From positions 248,001 to 312,000 of the forward strand of contig CAMZOI010000001.1 of the NCBI GenBank assembly GCA_947331495.1: 64,000 nucleotides of DNA. The letters are read 5' to 3'. The stretch is from Erythrobacteraceae bacterium Alg239-R51. GTDB taxonomy: Bacteria > Pseudomonadota > Alphaproteobacteria > Sphingomonadales > Sphingomonadaceae. Every line of letters begins with the position of its first letter. Within the stretch, counting starts at the first letter, position 1. Both the position numbers and the translations under genes were made by a program. Below, piece after piece: positions 34,644-42,488 of the stretch. The notes under the pieces are model-generated. The model was not told the origin of the DNA. It worked only from the letters and a program-made list of their open reading frames with translations, and searched no databases.

Positions 34644-34744
34644 CCCGCCATCCGCGCCGCCGCCCGCACGCCGTTCCCGGTGCGCAGCGCATCGAGGAAG
34701 GGGACGACCCATCCGGGCTCCTGGCCGCGTGTATCGGTATTCAT
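34640..34744 (-). CDS. N-terminal piece of the gp1-like protein in another frame
   Basis: A 34-residue frame from ATG 34744 to TGA 34640-34642. 'GWVVPFLDALRTGNGVRAAA' followed by 'RMAG' is the first helix of an HTH whose continuation ('VTSSTPYDRRR') starts at the overlapping GTG (GTGA overlap). A one-base backward slip at the GGGG before the stop would fuse the two frames into one 230-residue protein with two complete HTH units. It may alternatively be a real frameshift mutation or a sequencing error. Confidence 0.55.
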   Translation of the reverse strand: MNTDTRGQEPGWVVPFLDALRTGNGVRAAARMAG

Positions 34745-35024
34745 GATGTCGTGCCTCCTGTTGCGGCGACAGCGGACACCAAAACGGGCGGTCCCGCCGT
34801 GGTGGAGGGCCGCCCGTTCGAATCACACTATCGCGATGTTCCGGTTATGTACCCAAACAGCGTGACGATGTCAAGCATAATGTGCCAGATAGGTTATTTC
34901 CCGCCGCTATGCTATTGGTTCGAGAGGTATTGCAAGGTTCCGCCGTCCCGTATTTCGTGTATGCCTCGGGTGGGGTCGCCATTCGCCGCCTGTCTTGCGG
35001 ATTGCTTGAAAGGGACCCCCATCG
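34745..35024. other. Divergent intergenic region between GTA cluster and TPR regulator
   Basis: These 280 bases separate the 5' end of the GTA cluster (minus) from the regulator gene (plus) and must hold both promoters. A segment around 34850-34930 is AT-richer than its surroundings. An inverted repeat ACGGGCGG...CCGCCCGT spans about 34784-34815. No clear sigma consensus or small gene was recognised. Confidence 0.5.
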
Positions 35025-36674
35025 GTGCGTGACGCACCCCCCAGCCTGCACCCGGTTTACCGCATCGGCGCGTTCGACGTGCACCCCTCGCGCAATCTCA
35101 TCGCCCGGGACGAATGCCGCCTGACGCTGGAGCCGCGCCATATGGACGTGCTGTGCGCGCTGGCCGAATGCGCCGGCGAAGTGATCGCGCGCACGGATCT
35201 GATCGATCGTGTCTGGGGCATGCGCTTCGGCGGCGATCAGAGCCTGTCGCGCGCCATCTCCCGCCTGCGCAAGACCTTGGCCGAAGGCGGTGCCGACGGT
35301 GCCTATATCGAGACCATTCCCAAGCGCGGCTACCGACTGGTGCAGCCGGTTTCCGGTCTGACGCGCGACGCAGCCGAAGGCCCGCGCGCCGAAAAAAACA
35401 CCGCGCCGGTGCATCCCCACACCTCCGCAGCGGATCCCGGGCCCGGCCCGACGGTTCGCATCCCGGCCAGCTATTCGGTGGCCGTCGCGCCGCTGGAGAC
35501 CCCCGAAGGCGGGGGCGATGCCATGCTCGCCGATAATGTCGGTCGGGACCTTGTGGCCATGCTCGCGCGTGCACCGCACCTGCATGTCGCGGCATACGAT
35601 ACCGGGTGCCCACGCCGGGGCGCCGGGTCGGGTCCTGCCGAACTCGCTGCCCGATGGAGGGTGCGCTATGTCGTCTCGGGCTCGCTGGCCCGGCACGATG
35701 CGCGGCTGACGCTGCGCCTCGACCTGATCGATGCGGTCGACAATCTGCATGTCTTCTCCTGGCGCGAGGAGCGCCCCTCCGCGCAGCGCGACGACGATGC
35801 CAATGACGAATTGAGGGAAATCGTGCTCGACCTGTCGACCGCGATCCTCAGCGAGATCCAGATTGCCGAAGGCTCCGCGGCGCATCTGCGCGGCGAGACT
35901 GCCAGCGACGGCTATGGCCTGATCCAGTCGGCGGAAATGCTCCGCGGCCTCTATTCCGAAGAGCGCGCGGCCCAGATCGTCGCGCATCTGCGCGAGCTGG
36001 TCGAACGAGAGCCCGACAATGGCGTGGCCCATGCCTCGCTCGCCGTGCAGCTGGCGCAGAGCGCGGTCAGTTTTTCGCCTAATCGCGCGCAATTGCGCAA
36101 GGAGGCGCACAGGCATCTCGCCGCCGCGCTCCGCCGCGCACCCAACGATGCCGACGTGCTGGCCGCGGCAGGGGTGGTCGCCACGATGGAAGGCGATATG
36201 GACGCAGCGATCCGGCACCTGACGCGCTCGCTCCGGCGCAACCCGGCCAATCCGCATGCGCTGGCCGTGCTGGGCTGGCAAATCTGCGCCCGCGACGGCG
36301 ACCCGGCGGGGATCGAGATGATCCGTACCGCCGAACGGCGCGCCCCGCACCATCCGCGCCGGGCGAACTGGATCCACTACCGCGCCACGAGCGAGGTGCG
36401 GCTGGGGCGGTGGAGGGAGGCGCTGGCCTCCTATCGTCTCTCGGTCGAGTGCAATCCGAACTACATCTTCCCGCAATTGCTGCTGGGAACCGTGCTCGCG
36501 GGGAGGGGGCGCGACGATGAAGCGCGCGCCGCCTTTGCCCGGGCGCTGGAAGACAGGCCGAATTTCGAACTGGAAACCTATCTCGGCTTTCTCGACAATT
36601 GGTCCCATTGCTGGCCCGATCGGGAGGAATTTGCGGCCGCCAGGGAAGCCACGCGCCGAACCTGGCCTGCCTGA
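35025..36674 (+). CDS. Winged-helix (OmpR/CadC-type) regulator with C-terminal TPR repeats
   Basis: A 549-residue protein. An OmpR/PhoB-type DNA-binding domain occupies about residues 10-105: 'HMDVLCALAECAGEVIARTD', 'LIDRVWGMRFGGDQSLSRAI' and the wing 'TIPKRGYRLVQPV'. A Pro-rich linker with no transmembrane helix follows, then a domain beginning 'SVAVAPLETPEGGGDAMLAD' (a nucleotide-cyclase-associated, FlgO-like fold seen in CadC-TPR proteins). TPR repeats (about 330-530) finish it: 'ALRRAPNDADVLAAAGVVAT', 'SLRRNPANPHALAVLGWQI', 'ECNPNYIFPQLLLGTVLA'. The start is GTG 35025. It is divergent from the GTA cluster and may regulate it, which is inference from position. Confidence 0.82.
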   Translation: MRDAPPSLHPVYRIGAFDVHPSRNLIARDECRLTLEPRHMDVLCALAECAGEVIARTDLIDRVWGMRFGGDQSLSRAISRLRKTLAEGGADGAYIETIPKRGYRLVQPVSGLTRDAAEGPRAEKNTAPVHPHTSAADPGPGPTVRIPASYSVAVAPLETPEGGGDAMLADNVGRDLVAMLARAPHLHVAAYDTGCPRRGAGSGPAELAARWRVRYVVSGSLARHDARLTLRLDLIDAVDNLHVFSWREERPSAQRDDDANDELREIVLDLSTAILSEIQIAEGSAAHLRGETASDGYGLIQSAEMLRGLYSEERAAQIVAHLRELVEREPDNGVAHASLAVQLAQSAVSFSPNRAQLRKEAHRHLAAALRRAPNDADVLAAAGVVATMEGDMDAAIRHLTRSLRRNPANPHALAVLGWQICARDGDPAGIEMIRTAERRAPHHPRRANWIHYRATSEVRLGRWREALASYRLSVECNPNYIFPQLLLGTVLAGRGRDDEARAAFARALEDRPNFELETYLGFLDNWSHCWPDREEFAAAREATRRTWPA

Positions 36675-36821
36675 CCGCCCGAGCCCGCGGGCGCGTGGCC
36701 ATCAACCAAACTTCAACCGGACATCACGAAGAAATCGCGTCGCCGTCAGGACTTTGCGCCGCCACAGGCCGATTGATGGGGCAGACAGAATAACCTGTCA
36801 GACCCATACGGAGAGTACCCG

Positions 36822-37178
36822 ATGTCCATCACCAGAAACCTCGTCACCGCTTCCCTGTTCGCAGCGCTCGGCACGCTCGCACCCGCCGCCATCGCGGGGG
36901 AAGTTTCGACCAATGAACGCGGCGAACGCACCGTCCAGATCGATACCAGCGATCTCAATCTCGATCATGCGGACGGCCAGAAGGCGCTCGAGCAACGGAT
37001 CCGCGTGGCCGTGCGCAAGGTGTGCGGCACCAATCGTTCGATCATGCCCCTGAAGGAAGCCAATGCGATCCGGACCTGCAGCCGCAAGGCCAGCGAAACC
37101 GCGCTCGCCATGGCGAACAAGGGCCAGGATACGCAACTGGCTGTCCGCGACACCGCGACCGACCCGGACCGCCGCTGA
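36822..37178 (+). CDS. UrcA-family protein
   Basis: A 118-residue exported protein. A signal peptide ends near 'APAAIAG' (about residue 26). The mature part has 'RTVQIDTSDLNLDHADGQKA' (in part), 'LEQRIRVAVRKVCGTN' and a second cysteine in 'IRTCSRKA', the UrcA pattern with its disulfide pair. Function is unknown. The ATG has ACGGAGAG upstream. The preceding 147 bases hold no other gene. Confidence 0.8.
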   Translation: MSITRNLVTASLFAALGTLAPAAIAGEVSTNERGERTVQIDTSDLNLDHADGQKALEQRIRVAVRKVCGTNRSIMPLKEANAIRTCSRKASETALAMANKGQDTQLAVRDTATDPDRR

Positions 37179-37328
37179 ACCACGGCGAATCCGCTAACGA
37201 TCAACCAGCAGATATGGGGCAGCCGCGAAACCGGTTGCCCCCTCGGCTGTGTCATGCTGCAAGCTTGCGACCCGGCTCGGCAAGATAGGCCGGCCAAGTC
37301 AACGCGATTGTCGCCATTCGCTAGATTG

Positions 37329-37562
37329 TCAGCTTACCGCGACCGCCTCGTCAAAGCGCACCGAGCCGACCACCTTGCGATCGGCATCGACGATCTCAAT
37401 GTAATGATTGCCCACCAAATGCCCGCACCTGACGCTCTCGGCTGCCAGGTTCCGCGCCTCCTTCATCGCCCGCTCGCAGGCGGCGTCATCGTCGGCCAGT
37501 TCGACCCCCTCGAAATCCTCGGTGATGTCGTCGTTGTAAAGGTTGAAGAAATATCGTTTCAT
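37329..37562 (-). CDS. DUF6894-type small protein
   Basis: A 77-residue cytosolic protein. 'MKRYFFNLYNDDITEDFEG' (in part), 'ELADDDAACERAMKEARNLA' (in part) and 'IEIVDADRKVVGSVRF' follow the DUF6894 layout seen in alphaproteobacteria. Function is unknown. It is a single gene between two plus-strand genes. Confidence 0.75.
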   Translation of the reverse strand: MKRYFFNLYNDDITEDFEGVELADDDAACERAMKEARNLAAESVRCGHLVGNHYIEIVDADRKVVGSVRFDEAVAVS

Positions 37563-37672
37563 CTTAGCGAAAATTCAGGAAGGCGGTTTGGGTTCCGAAC
37601 CATCCGGATTGCCAAGGCCCGGCCGCTTGCCTAACGCTGCGCCGCCGGGCCGCCACGAGAGACTGTTCCCCC

Positions 37673-38323
37673 ATGATCATGAAGCCGCTGCGCGGTCTGT
37701 ACGACTGGACGATGGAGAAATCCGCGCATCCGCATGCGGTGTGGTGGCTGGCATTGTTCAGTTTCGTGGAATCGAGCTTCTTCCCGATCCCGCCGCACCC
37801 GCTGCTCGGTCTGATGTGCCTGGCCGAACCGAAAAAGGCGGTGAGATTCGCGATCGTATGCACGCTCGCTTCGGTCGCGGGCGCGCTGCTCGGCTACGCG
37901 ATCGGCTGGGGCCTGTACGACACGGTCGGCGTGTGGCTGATCGGCGCGCTGGGCCTGACCGAAGCGTTCCCGGTCGCCGCGTGCCATTTGCGCGAATATG
38001 ATTTCGAAGCGATCCTGATCGCGGGCGCGACTCCGGTGCCGTTCAAGCTGCTCACGATCACCGCCGGGTTCATCGGGATGAACCTTGGCACCTTCATTTT
38101 GTCCAGCCTGGTCGCCCGCGCGCTGATCTTCATGACCGTGGGCATACTGTTCCGCGTGTTCGGCGCGCCGATCAAGCGTGTGATCGACAAGTATCTGGGC
38201 ACGGTAACCACGGTGTTCGTGCTGCTGGTGGTCGGCGGGGTGCTCGTTCTCACCCAGCTCGGCGGGGGCGAGGACGAGGAAGGTGGCGTGTGCAGTGCCG
38301 CCCAGATCGAAGCGCGGCGCTGA
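37673..38323 (+). CDS. YqaA/VTT-domain inner membrane protein
   Basis: A 216-residue protein with about five hydrophobic segments. 'FSFVESSFFPIPPHPLLGLM' (in part) and 'GATPVPFKLLTITAGFIGMN' (in part) are the VTT-domain marks, with the re-entrant proline-rich loop. Relatives (DedA/YqaA) are undecaprenyl-phosphate or phospholipid flippases or transporters. The ATG at 37673 is used; an ATG two codons later is also possible. There is no operon partner. Confidence 0.83.
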   Translation: MIMKPLRGLYDWTMEKSAHPHAVWWLALFSFVESSFFPIPPHPLLGLMCLAEPKKAVRFAIVCTLASVAGALLGYAIGWGLYDTVGVWLIGALGLTEAFPVAACHLREYDFEAILIAGATPVPFKLLTITAGFIGMNLGTFILSSLVARALIFMTVGILFRVFGAPIKRVIDKYLGTVTTVFVLLVVGGVLVLTQLGGGEDEEGGVCSAAQIEARR

Positions 38324-38344
38324 GGTAGCGACGCGCAGGCAACA

Positions 38345-38749
38345 TCATGTTTTCTCGTCGATATCCACCTCGGTCCGGCGCAGAGTAACCGTCTCGCGGT
38401 GGGTGTCCGAGGTGCTGGTGCGCCGCATGTGAATTTCCTCGGTCAGGACCAGTTCGCGCACCACTCTCACCCGCTCCTCGACCACCGGGATAATCGTCAA
38501 ATCGCCGTCCTCGCGGATCTCGGGCCGCTCGGTCACGACCTTGTTGACCGGCACGCGCTCGATGGTCACGTCCTCGCGGCGAACCGGTTCCGCGACTTCC
38601 ATATCTTCGCTGACCGGACGTACGGAAACCGTCACGGTCTTGCCGTCTACCTCGCGGCGTTCGATGTCGACCCGCTCTTCGACCACCGGCACGGTCTTGG
38701 TCTCGCGTGTCGGAGGCGGCCGGTCGTTCTTGTCGTTGTCGCGGTCCAT
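38345..38749 (-). CDS. DUF2382 stress-type protein
   Basis: A 134-residue acidic, charged protein of the DUF2382 (YsnF/AvaK) family with the paired 'VPVVEERVDIERREVDGKT' (in part) and 'VIERVPVNKVV'-like strand repeats, ending in 'TVTLRRTEVDIDEKT'. DUF2382 proteins accumulate under stress in several bacteria; a protein-protein or coat-like function is suggested but not shown. A relative with a PRC barrel lies upstream (38860-39525), separated by a terminator. Confidence 0.83.
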   Translation of the reverse strand: MDRDNDKNDRPPPTRETKTVPVVEERVDIERREVDGKTVTVSVRPVSEDMEVAEPVRREDVTIERVPVNKVVTERPEIREDGDLTIIPVVEERVRVVRELVLTEEIHMRRTSTSDTHRETVTLRRTEVDIDEKT

Positions 38750-38806
38750 CTATCTGCCTCTTACATGGTGTTGAAAAACCGGGTCCGTGAAACGGTGTCC
38801 GGAAGC

Positions 38807-38842
38807 AAAAGGGGCCGGCCGCGATAGACAGCCGACCCCTTG
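38807..38842 (-). terminator. Terminator of the PRC-barrel/DUF2382 gene
   Basis: On the minus strand AAGGGGTCGGC pairs with GCCGGCCCCTT (one mismatch) around an 11-base loop, then TTGC. The 3' T-run is short, but the stem is strong and directly follows the stop at 38860. Confidence 0.7.
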
Positions 38843-38859
38843 TTTAGCCGTTCGCTGCT

Positions 38860-39525
38860 TCAGTGGCGGCGCTTGTCGGTGTCCTTGTCGACATCGACCT
38901 TAGTCTTGCGCACGGTCTCATCGACGTGCTTCACGTCGGTGTCTGCTGTCTTGGACAGAACGACTTCGTCGGTCACGACTGCCTTCTTGCCGACGACGAC
39001 TTCCTCGTCCTTTTCGGTCATCGAAACGGTCCGGCCGCCCTTGTCGAGCAGGGCTTCGGCTTCCTTGCCGGAGACTTCGCGATTGACCGGGTTCTTCGAG
39101 ACATGCAGCGTTTCGTCGCGCACGGCCACGTCTTCGCTGACCTTGTCCTTCACAACCTTCGAGCGCACGGTGATGTGTTCGCCACCGTCACGCACGCGCT
39201 TGCCAATGGCGACCTTTTCTTCCACCACGGGGATCCGCTCTTCGGAAACCGCGCTCCCGCCGGTATCGGCATGACGCTCAGCGGCATCGCCATAAACCAC
39301 GACATCATCGTGAATTTCCAGCGGTTCCACCGCGCAGCGCTTGCCGTTTTCAAGCTCGACTGCGGCAACCCGGTTGTGGTCGCGGTCGACCAGCAGATCC
39401 TGGATCGTGCCGTACTTCTGGCCCTGCGGACTTACCAGCGGATAGCCGCGAATGTCCTGCGAACTGTGCTCCAGCTCGTAATTGTCGAGCCGGTCTAGAT
39501 CGTCGTAACGTGAATCATGTCGCAT
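38860..39525 (-). CDS. PRC-barrel and DUF2382 fusion protein
   Basis: A 221-residue hydrophilic protein. The PRC barrel is at about residues 22-75 ('GYPLVSPQGQKYGTIQDLLV', 'NRVAAVELENGKRCAVEPLE'). The DUF2382 repeat part is at about 95-210 ('IPVVEEKVAIGKRVRDGGEH', 'VSEDVAVRDETLHV', 'VVVGKKAVVTDEVVLSKTAD'). It may be a stress adaptor or photosystem-like scaffold. It lies 52 bases downstream of the 161-residue membrane protein gene, so it can share that transcript. A 13-G tract lies in the leader. Confidence 0.88.
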   Translation of the reverse strand: MRHDSRYDDLDRLDNYELEHSSQDIRGYPLVSPQGQKYGTIQDLLVDRDHNRVAAVELENGKRCAVEPLEIHDDVVVYGDAAERHADTGGSAVSEERIPVVEEKVAIGKRVRDGGEHITVRSKVVKDKVSEDVAVRDETLHVSKNPVNREVSGKEAEALLDKGGRTVSMTEKDEEVVVGKKAVVTDEVVLSKTADTDVKHVDETVRKTKVDVDKDTDKRRH

Positions 39526-39551
39526 GAGATTTCCTTAACTTGGTGTGCGTT

Positions 39552-39564
39552 GGGGGGGGGGGGG
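39552..39564. repeat. 13-base G homopolymer in the PRC/DUF2382 gene leader
   Basis: Thirteen consecutive G (C on the coding strand) lie 26-39 bases before the PRC/DUF2382 ATG. Such tracts change length by slippage. Here it lies outside any coding frame, so it would act through transcription or mRNA rather than by frameshift. A sequencing error in the tract length is possible. Confidence 0.8.
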
Positions 39565-39577
39565 AATTAAGTGTCGA

Positions 39578-40063
39578 TCAGTCCGCCATCTCGATTGTAT
39601 CGGCGAAGATGTAGCGGTCGGTTCCAGCGGGAATCTGAGCATCGACATTGGCGGGAACGCCGTCGGCTGCCGATCGCACGCTTCCGGTGATGTTGACGAT
39701 TGATCCCGGATTGATGTCATATTCGCCTTCGGTCGGATCACCCGGCGTGGGTTCCTGGTTGAACAGGACCAGCATGGGCTCGCCATTGACTTCGGCATTG
39801 AAAGCCATGTCGCCTGCCAGCGAGGTCACACGAATTCCATCCAGATCGACGCTTTCGCCGATCGCATAGGTCCCGGCGGAAGCCATCATCGCGGCATCGT
39901 TGTCGAGCGTATCCGTCGCGACGATATCGTCGTCGACATATTCAACGTCATCATCGTCGCCACTGGCAAGCAGCAACCAGGCCAGCACCATCAGGACCAA
40001 CAGGCCAAGGAGAATCCATAGCCAGCCCATGCCGGATTTCTTTTCTACTGGAATTTCTGCCAT
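39578..40063 (-). CDS. Membrane-anchored acidic protein, unknown
   Basis: A 161-residue protein. The N-terminal helix 'MGWLWILLGLLVLMVLAWLL' is followed by an Asp-rich linker ('SGDDDDVEYVDDDIVAT') and a 100-residue soluble domain with beta character ('GTYAIGESVDLDGIRVTSLA' in part, 'GSIVNITGSVRS', 'DRYIFADTIEM') that resembles an OB-fold/tOB domain. The domain faces the periplasm if the helix is an uncleaved anchor. An EcfG-like promoter lies upstream (40113-40137). It is followed by the PRC/DUF2382 gene on the same strand. Confidence 0.6.
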   Translation of the reverse strand: MAEIPVEKKSGMGWLWILLGLLVLMVLAWLLLASGDDDDVEYVDDDIVATDTLDNDAAMMASAGTYAIGESVDLDGIRVTSLAGDMAFNAEVNGEPMLVLFNQEPTPGDPTEGEYDINPGSIVNITGSVRSAADGVPANVDAQIPAGTDRYIFADTIEMAD

Positions 40064-40112
40064 TTTTTATTTGCCTCTTCCCGAAGCGACAACTGCGCCG
40101 CTCTGATAAGCC

Positions 40113-40137
40113 AACCACGCGAACGGCAAGGGGTTCC
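40113..40137 (-). promoter_or_regulatory. EcfG-type promoter upstream of the membrane-anchored acidic protein
   Basis: On the minus strand GGAAC, 16 bases, GGTT. The -35 is exact and the -10 keeps the conserved GTT. The predicted start is about 40 bases before the ATG at 40063, a usual leader length. Confidence 0.5.
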
Positions 40138-40266
40138 GAAAACACATTTGATAACAAATGTTTAATTTGCCGGGTCGGGCTCGTTCGATTGGCGCCCGGA
40201 ACAAGGCCGAACCGGCAGGACTGGCGGCGGGGGCTCCACGGGCGAACCTGCGTCCCGCGACTGGCA

Positions 40267-40719
40267 TCAATCGTATTGCAATTGTCCGCGGATAGCCCCG
40301 GCAGGATATTCCGCCGTGTGTATCTGGACATAGAACATGCCCGGATCGGCGCGCAGCATTTCGGCCGTCAATTGCGAACTCTCGATGCATCCGTTCCAGC
40401 CGGCGCCATCCGCGCGCTGCAATGGGGCGATGACCGGACCGTTCTCACCTGCTCGGCCGCGATGGATATGGGCGTCGCCCGCAGCACCGATGCCGCGCAC
40501 GTTCCAGACATTGTAGCAGACGGCGTCGGTGTTGTCGGTGATGGTTATCTGGGCTGTTGCCGAGCCATCGGGATCGCCCGTGCCAGCCACCGCCGCGCCG
40601 GTGAGCTGCGCATCGTAGGATGTTTCCACGAAACCGACAGTTGCGTCCTGCGCGGTCGTGCAGGCTCCCAGAGCAAGTATCGTGGCGCCAAGGGCTGCAC
40701 TGTTCTTCGTACGCTTCAT
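40267..40719 (-). CDS. CHRD-domain lipoprotein
   Basis: A 150-residue protein with a lipoprotein-like signal ('LGACTTAQ', Cys at about residue 20). The CHRD domain shows 'YDAQLTGAAVAGTGDPDGSA' (in part), 'NVRGIGAAGDAHIHRGRAGE' (in part) and 'FYVQIHTAEYPAGAIRGQL'. CHRD proteins are secreted beta-sandwich proteins in bacteria with unknown role. An EcfG-like promoter lies upstream (40767-40792). Confidence 0.88.
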   Translation of the reverse strand: MKRTKNSAALGATILALGACTTAQDATVGFVETSYDAQLTGAAVAGTGDPDGSATAQITITDNTDAVCYNVWNVRGIGAAGDAHIHRGRAGENGPVIAPLQRADGAGWNGCIESSQLTAEMLRADPGMFYVQIHTAEYPAGAIRGQLQYD

Positions 40720-40766
40720 TTTTCTCTCCAGAAATGCCGACGATCATGTCGGGCCAACTAGAGATG

Positions 40767-40792
40767 AACACGCGGGAAGCGCCGCCAGTTCC
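40767..40792 (-). promoter_or_regulatory. EcfG-type promoter upstream of the CHRD lipoprotein gene
   Basis: Minus strand GGAAC, 17 bases, TGTT: exact -35, and GTT kept at -10. The predicted start is 40-45 bases before the ATG at 40719. Confidence 0.5.
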
Positions 40793-40833
40793 GGTTCTCG
40801 GCATCCGACATCCTCTCGGCGGGCATTGACCGA

Positions 40834-41519
40834 TCATTGCAGCGCGAAGAGTGCCAGCGCCTGCGGGTCGGGCACCTGCAAGGTTCGATAACTGCGCCTG
40901 ACGAGACCTGCCTGCTCAAGTTCGCGCAAGGCGGCATTGGCGGTGGCGCGTGTGACGCCGAGCAGTTCGGCAAGTTCCTGCTGGGTAATGGCGACCGTGC
41001 TCCGATCGCTGGCAAGATTCGCCAACAAACCCGCCAGCCGTGCAGGGTTGGTCCCGCGCCGCATCCCGGCAGCAGGCCCAGCGTGTCCTGCAATTGTGCC
41101 GACAAGGCTGCAAGCAGAGCGCGGGTGGAGGTGGGCGAGCCTTCGACAGCCTCGAGAAACGGCCGCGCGGCGATGAACCGCACCACGCTGTCTCCGCGTG
41201 ACACGGCATCGACCACACGCGGTGTGCCTGCAAAAACCGCAAGTTCGCCGTAGGAATCGCCCGGACCCAAAACGGCGACCGCGCGAAACTCGCCTTCGGG
41301 CAGGAACACGCCCACGCGCACTGCGCCTTCCTCGATCAGCGAGAAGCCGTCGGCACGCGTGCCGCGCTGCTGGATGATCTGTCCGTCGGTATGGCGGCGC
41401 GGCGGGCTGGCGGCGCGAAGCTGCGCCTGAACGTCCGTGGCGAGCGCGGCGAACAGCATGGGCGCGGCGAGTGAGCGTTGCTGCGGAAGGACTGCCCTTG
41501 AATGTAAAGAACTGGACAT
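40834..41519 (-). pseudogene. Crp/Fnr-family regulator, interrupted by a frameshift
   Basis: The N-terminal half (from ATG 41519) has the cyclic-nucleotide-type sensor: 'IIQQRGTRADGFSLIEEGAV' (in part), 'VAVLGPGDSYGELAVFAG' and a long dimerisation helix 'ALLAALSAQLQDTLGLL'. The DNA-binding half ('MRRGTNPARLAGLLANLASD' in part, 'ITQQELAELLGVTRATANAA' and 'LRELEQAGLVRR') continues in a different frame from about 41064 to 40834. A one-base loss near 41064-41070 explains this. No ligand-defining residues are clear, so the signal is unknown. It may be a true pseudogene or a sequence error. It is divergent from the sterol desaturase-like gene at 41570, its natural target. Confidence 0.72.
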
Positions 41520-41569
41520 TCTTTGCTCTGCCTATTCGCTATCGAGGATATCAGCAAGGGAGACAGACA

Positions 41570-42424
41570 ATGCCCGGTTCCACCATCGCCATCCTCGCCA
41601 TCTACCTCGGCTTCGCCCTGGTCGAACTGTGGCGCAGCAAGCTGTTTGCCAAGCCCGAGCAGACCCGCGACGACGGGATTGTCGAAGCGACGAGCATTAT
41701 CGTGCTGCTCGGCTTCACCCAGCCCGCCATCCTGTTCGCCTCCGCGGCTCTGGCCGGAACAATCGCACCGCAACATGCCGGCGCGCTGACGGGACTGAAC
41801 GTTTTCGCCGCGATCGCGCTGTTTCTCGTGCTCGACGACATGATGCAGTACTGGTGGCACCGCGCCGCGCACACATTCCCCTGGCTCTACAACCTCCATC
41901 GGCCGCATCACAATGCGCGCTACATGAGCATCCGCCTCGTCTATCGGAACAATCTGTTCTACTACATGATGATGCCGGGCATATGGCTGTCGGGCGTGCT
42001 GATCTATCTGGGCCTGGGCTGGGTCTATGCCGGGTACATCGTGGTGAAGCTGGCGGTCATCACCGGCGCGCATAGCGATGTTGCATGGGACCGGCCGCTT
42101 TACCGGATCGGGGCGCTCGCGCCGCTGATGTGGCTCGTCGAGCGCACCATTTCGACGCCCGCCACGCACCATGCGCACCATGGCCGCCATGCCGACGATC
42201 CGGCGGTGCACTACAAGGGCAATTACGGAAACCTTCTGTTCTTCTGGGACTTGGTGTTCGGCACCGCGAAGATCACGCGCACCTATCCGCAAAGCTACGG
42301 CGTCGAAAACCTGCCTGAGACCTCGCTTGGCGAACAGCTCGCCTGGCCGCTGTTCGGTAAGGTTCCGTGCGAGCAGGACGCGATGCTACCGGTTGGAGAG
42401 GGGACTGCCGGCAAGGCAGCCTGA
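41570..42424 (+). CDS. Sterol desaturase/fatty acid hydroxylase family membrane protein (second copy)
   Basis: A 284-residue di-iron membrane oxygenase. The histidine boxes are 'HRAAH', 'HRPHHNA' and 'HHAHHG'; the ATG at 41570 follows AAGGGAGA. It is more compact than the paralogue at 7129-8067 and lacks its polar C-terminal extension. The substrate is unknown. It is divergent from the frameshifted Crp-type regulator, with about 50 bases between starts, and is followed by a strong hairpin. Confidence 0.85.
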   Translation: MPGSTIAILAIYLGFALVELWRSKLFAKPEQTRDDGIVEATSIIVLLGFTQPAILFASAALAGTIAPQHAGALTGLNVFAAIALFLVLDDMMQYWWHRAAHTFPWLYNLHRPHHNARYMSIRLVYRNNLFYYMMMPGIWLSGVLIYLGLGWVYAGYIVVKLAVITGAHSDVAWDRPLYRIGALAPLMWLVERTISTPATHHAHHGRHADDPAVHYKGNYGNLLFFWDLVFGTAKITRTYPQSYGVENLPETSLGEQLAWPLFGKVPCEQDAMLPVGEGTAGKAA

Positions 42425-42430
42425 CACGGG

Positions 42431-42466
42431 CGCACCGGCCAGGCGAAAAAGCGCCTGGCCGGTGCG
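42431..42466. terminator. Bidirectional hairpin between converging genes
   Basis: A perfect 15-base-pair stem CGCACCGGCCAGGCG/CGCCTGGCCGGTGCG closes a 6-base AAAAAG loop between the converging desaturase and OsmC genes. No long T tract follows in either direction, so termination efficiency is uncertain. Confidence 0.65.
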
Positions 42467-42488
42467 ATCCGGTTTATCCGGCGAACGT

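Noticed and set aside
20204..34744. Complete temperate prophage
   Set aside because: No integrase, repressor, replication, lysis genes or attachment repeats were found, and the order fits a GTA.
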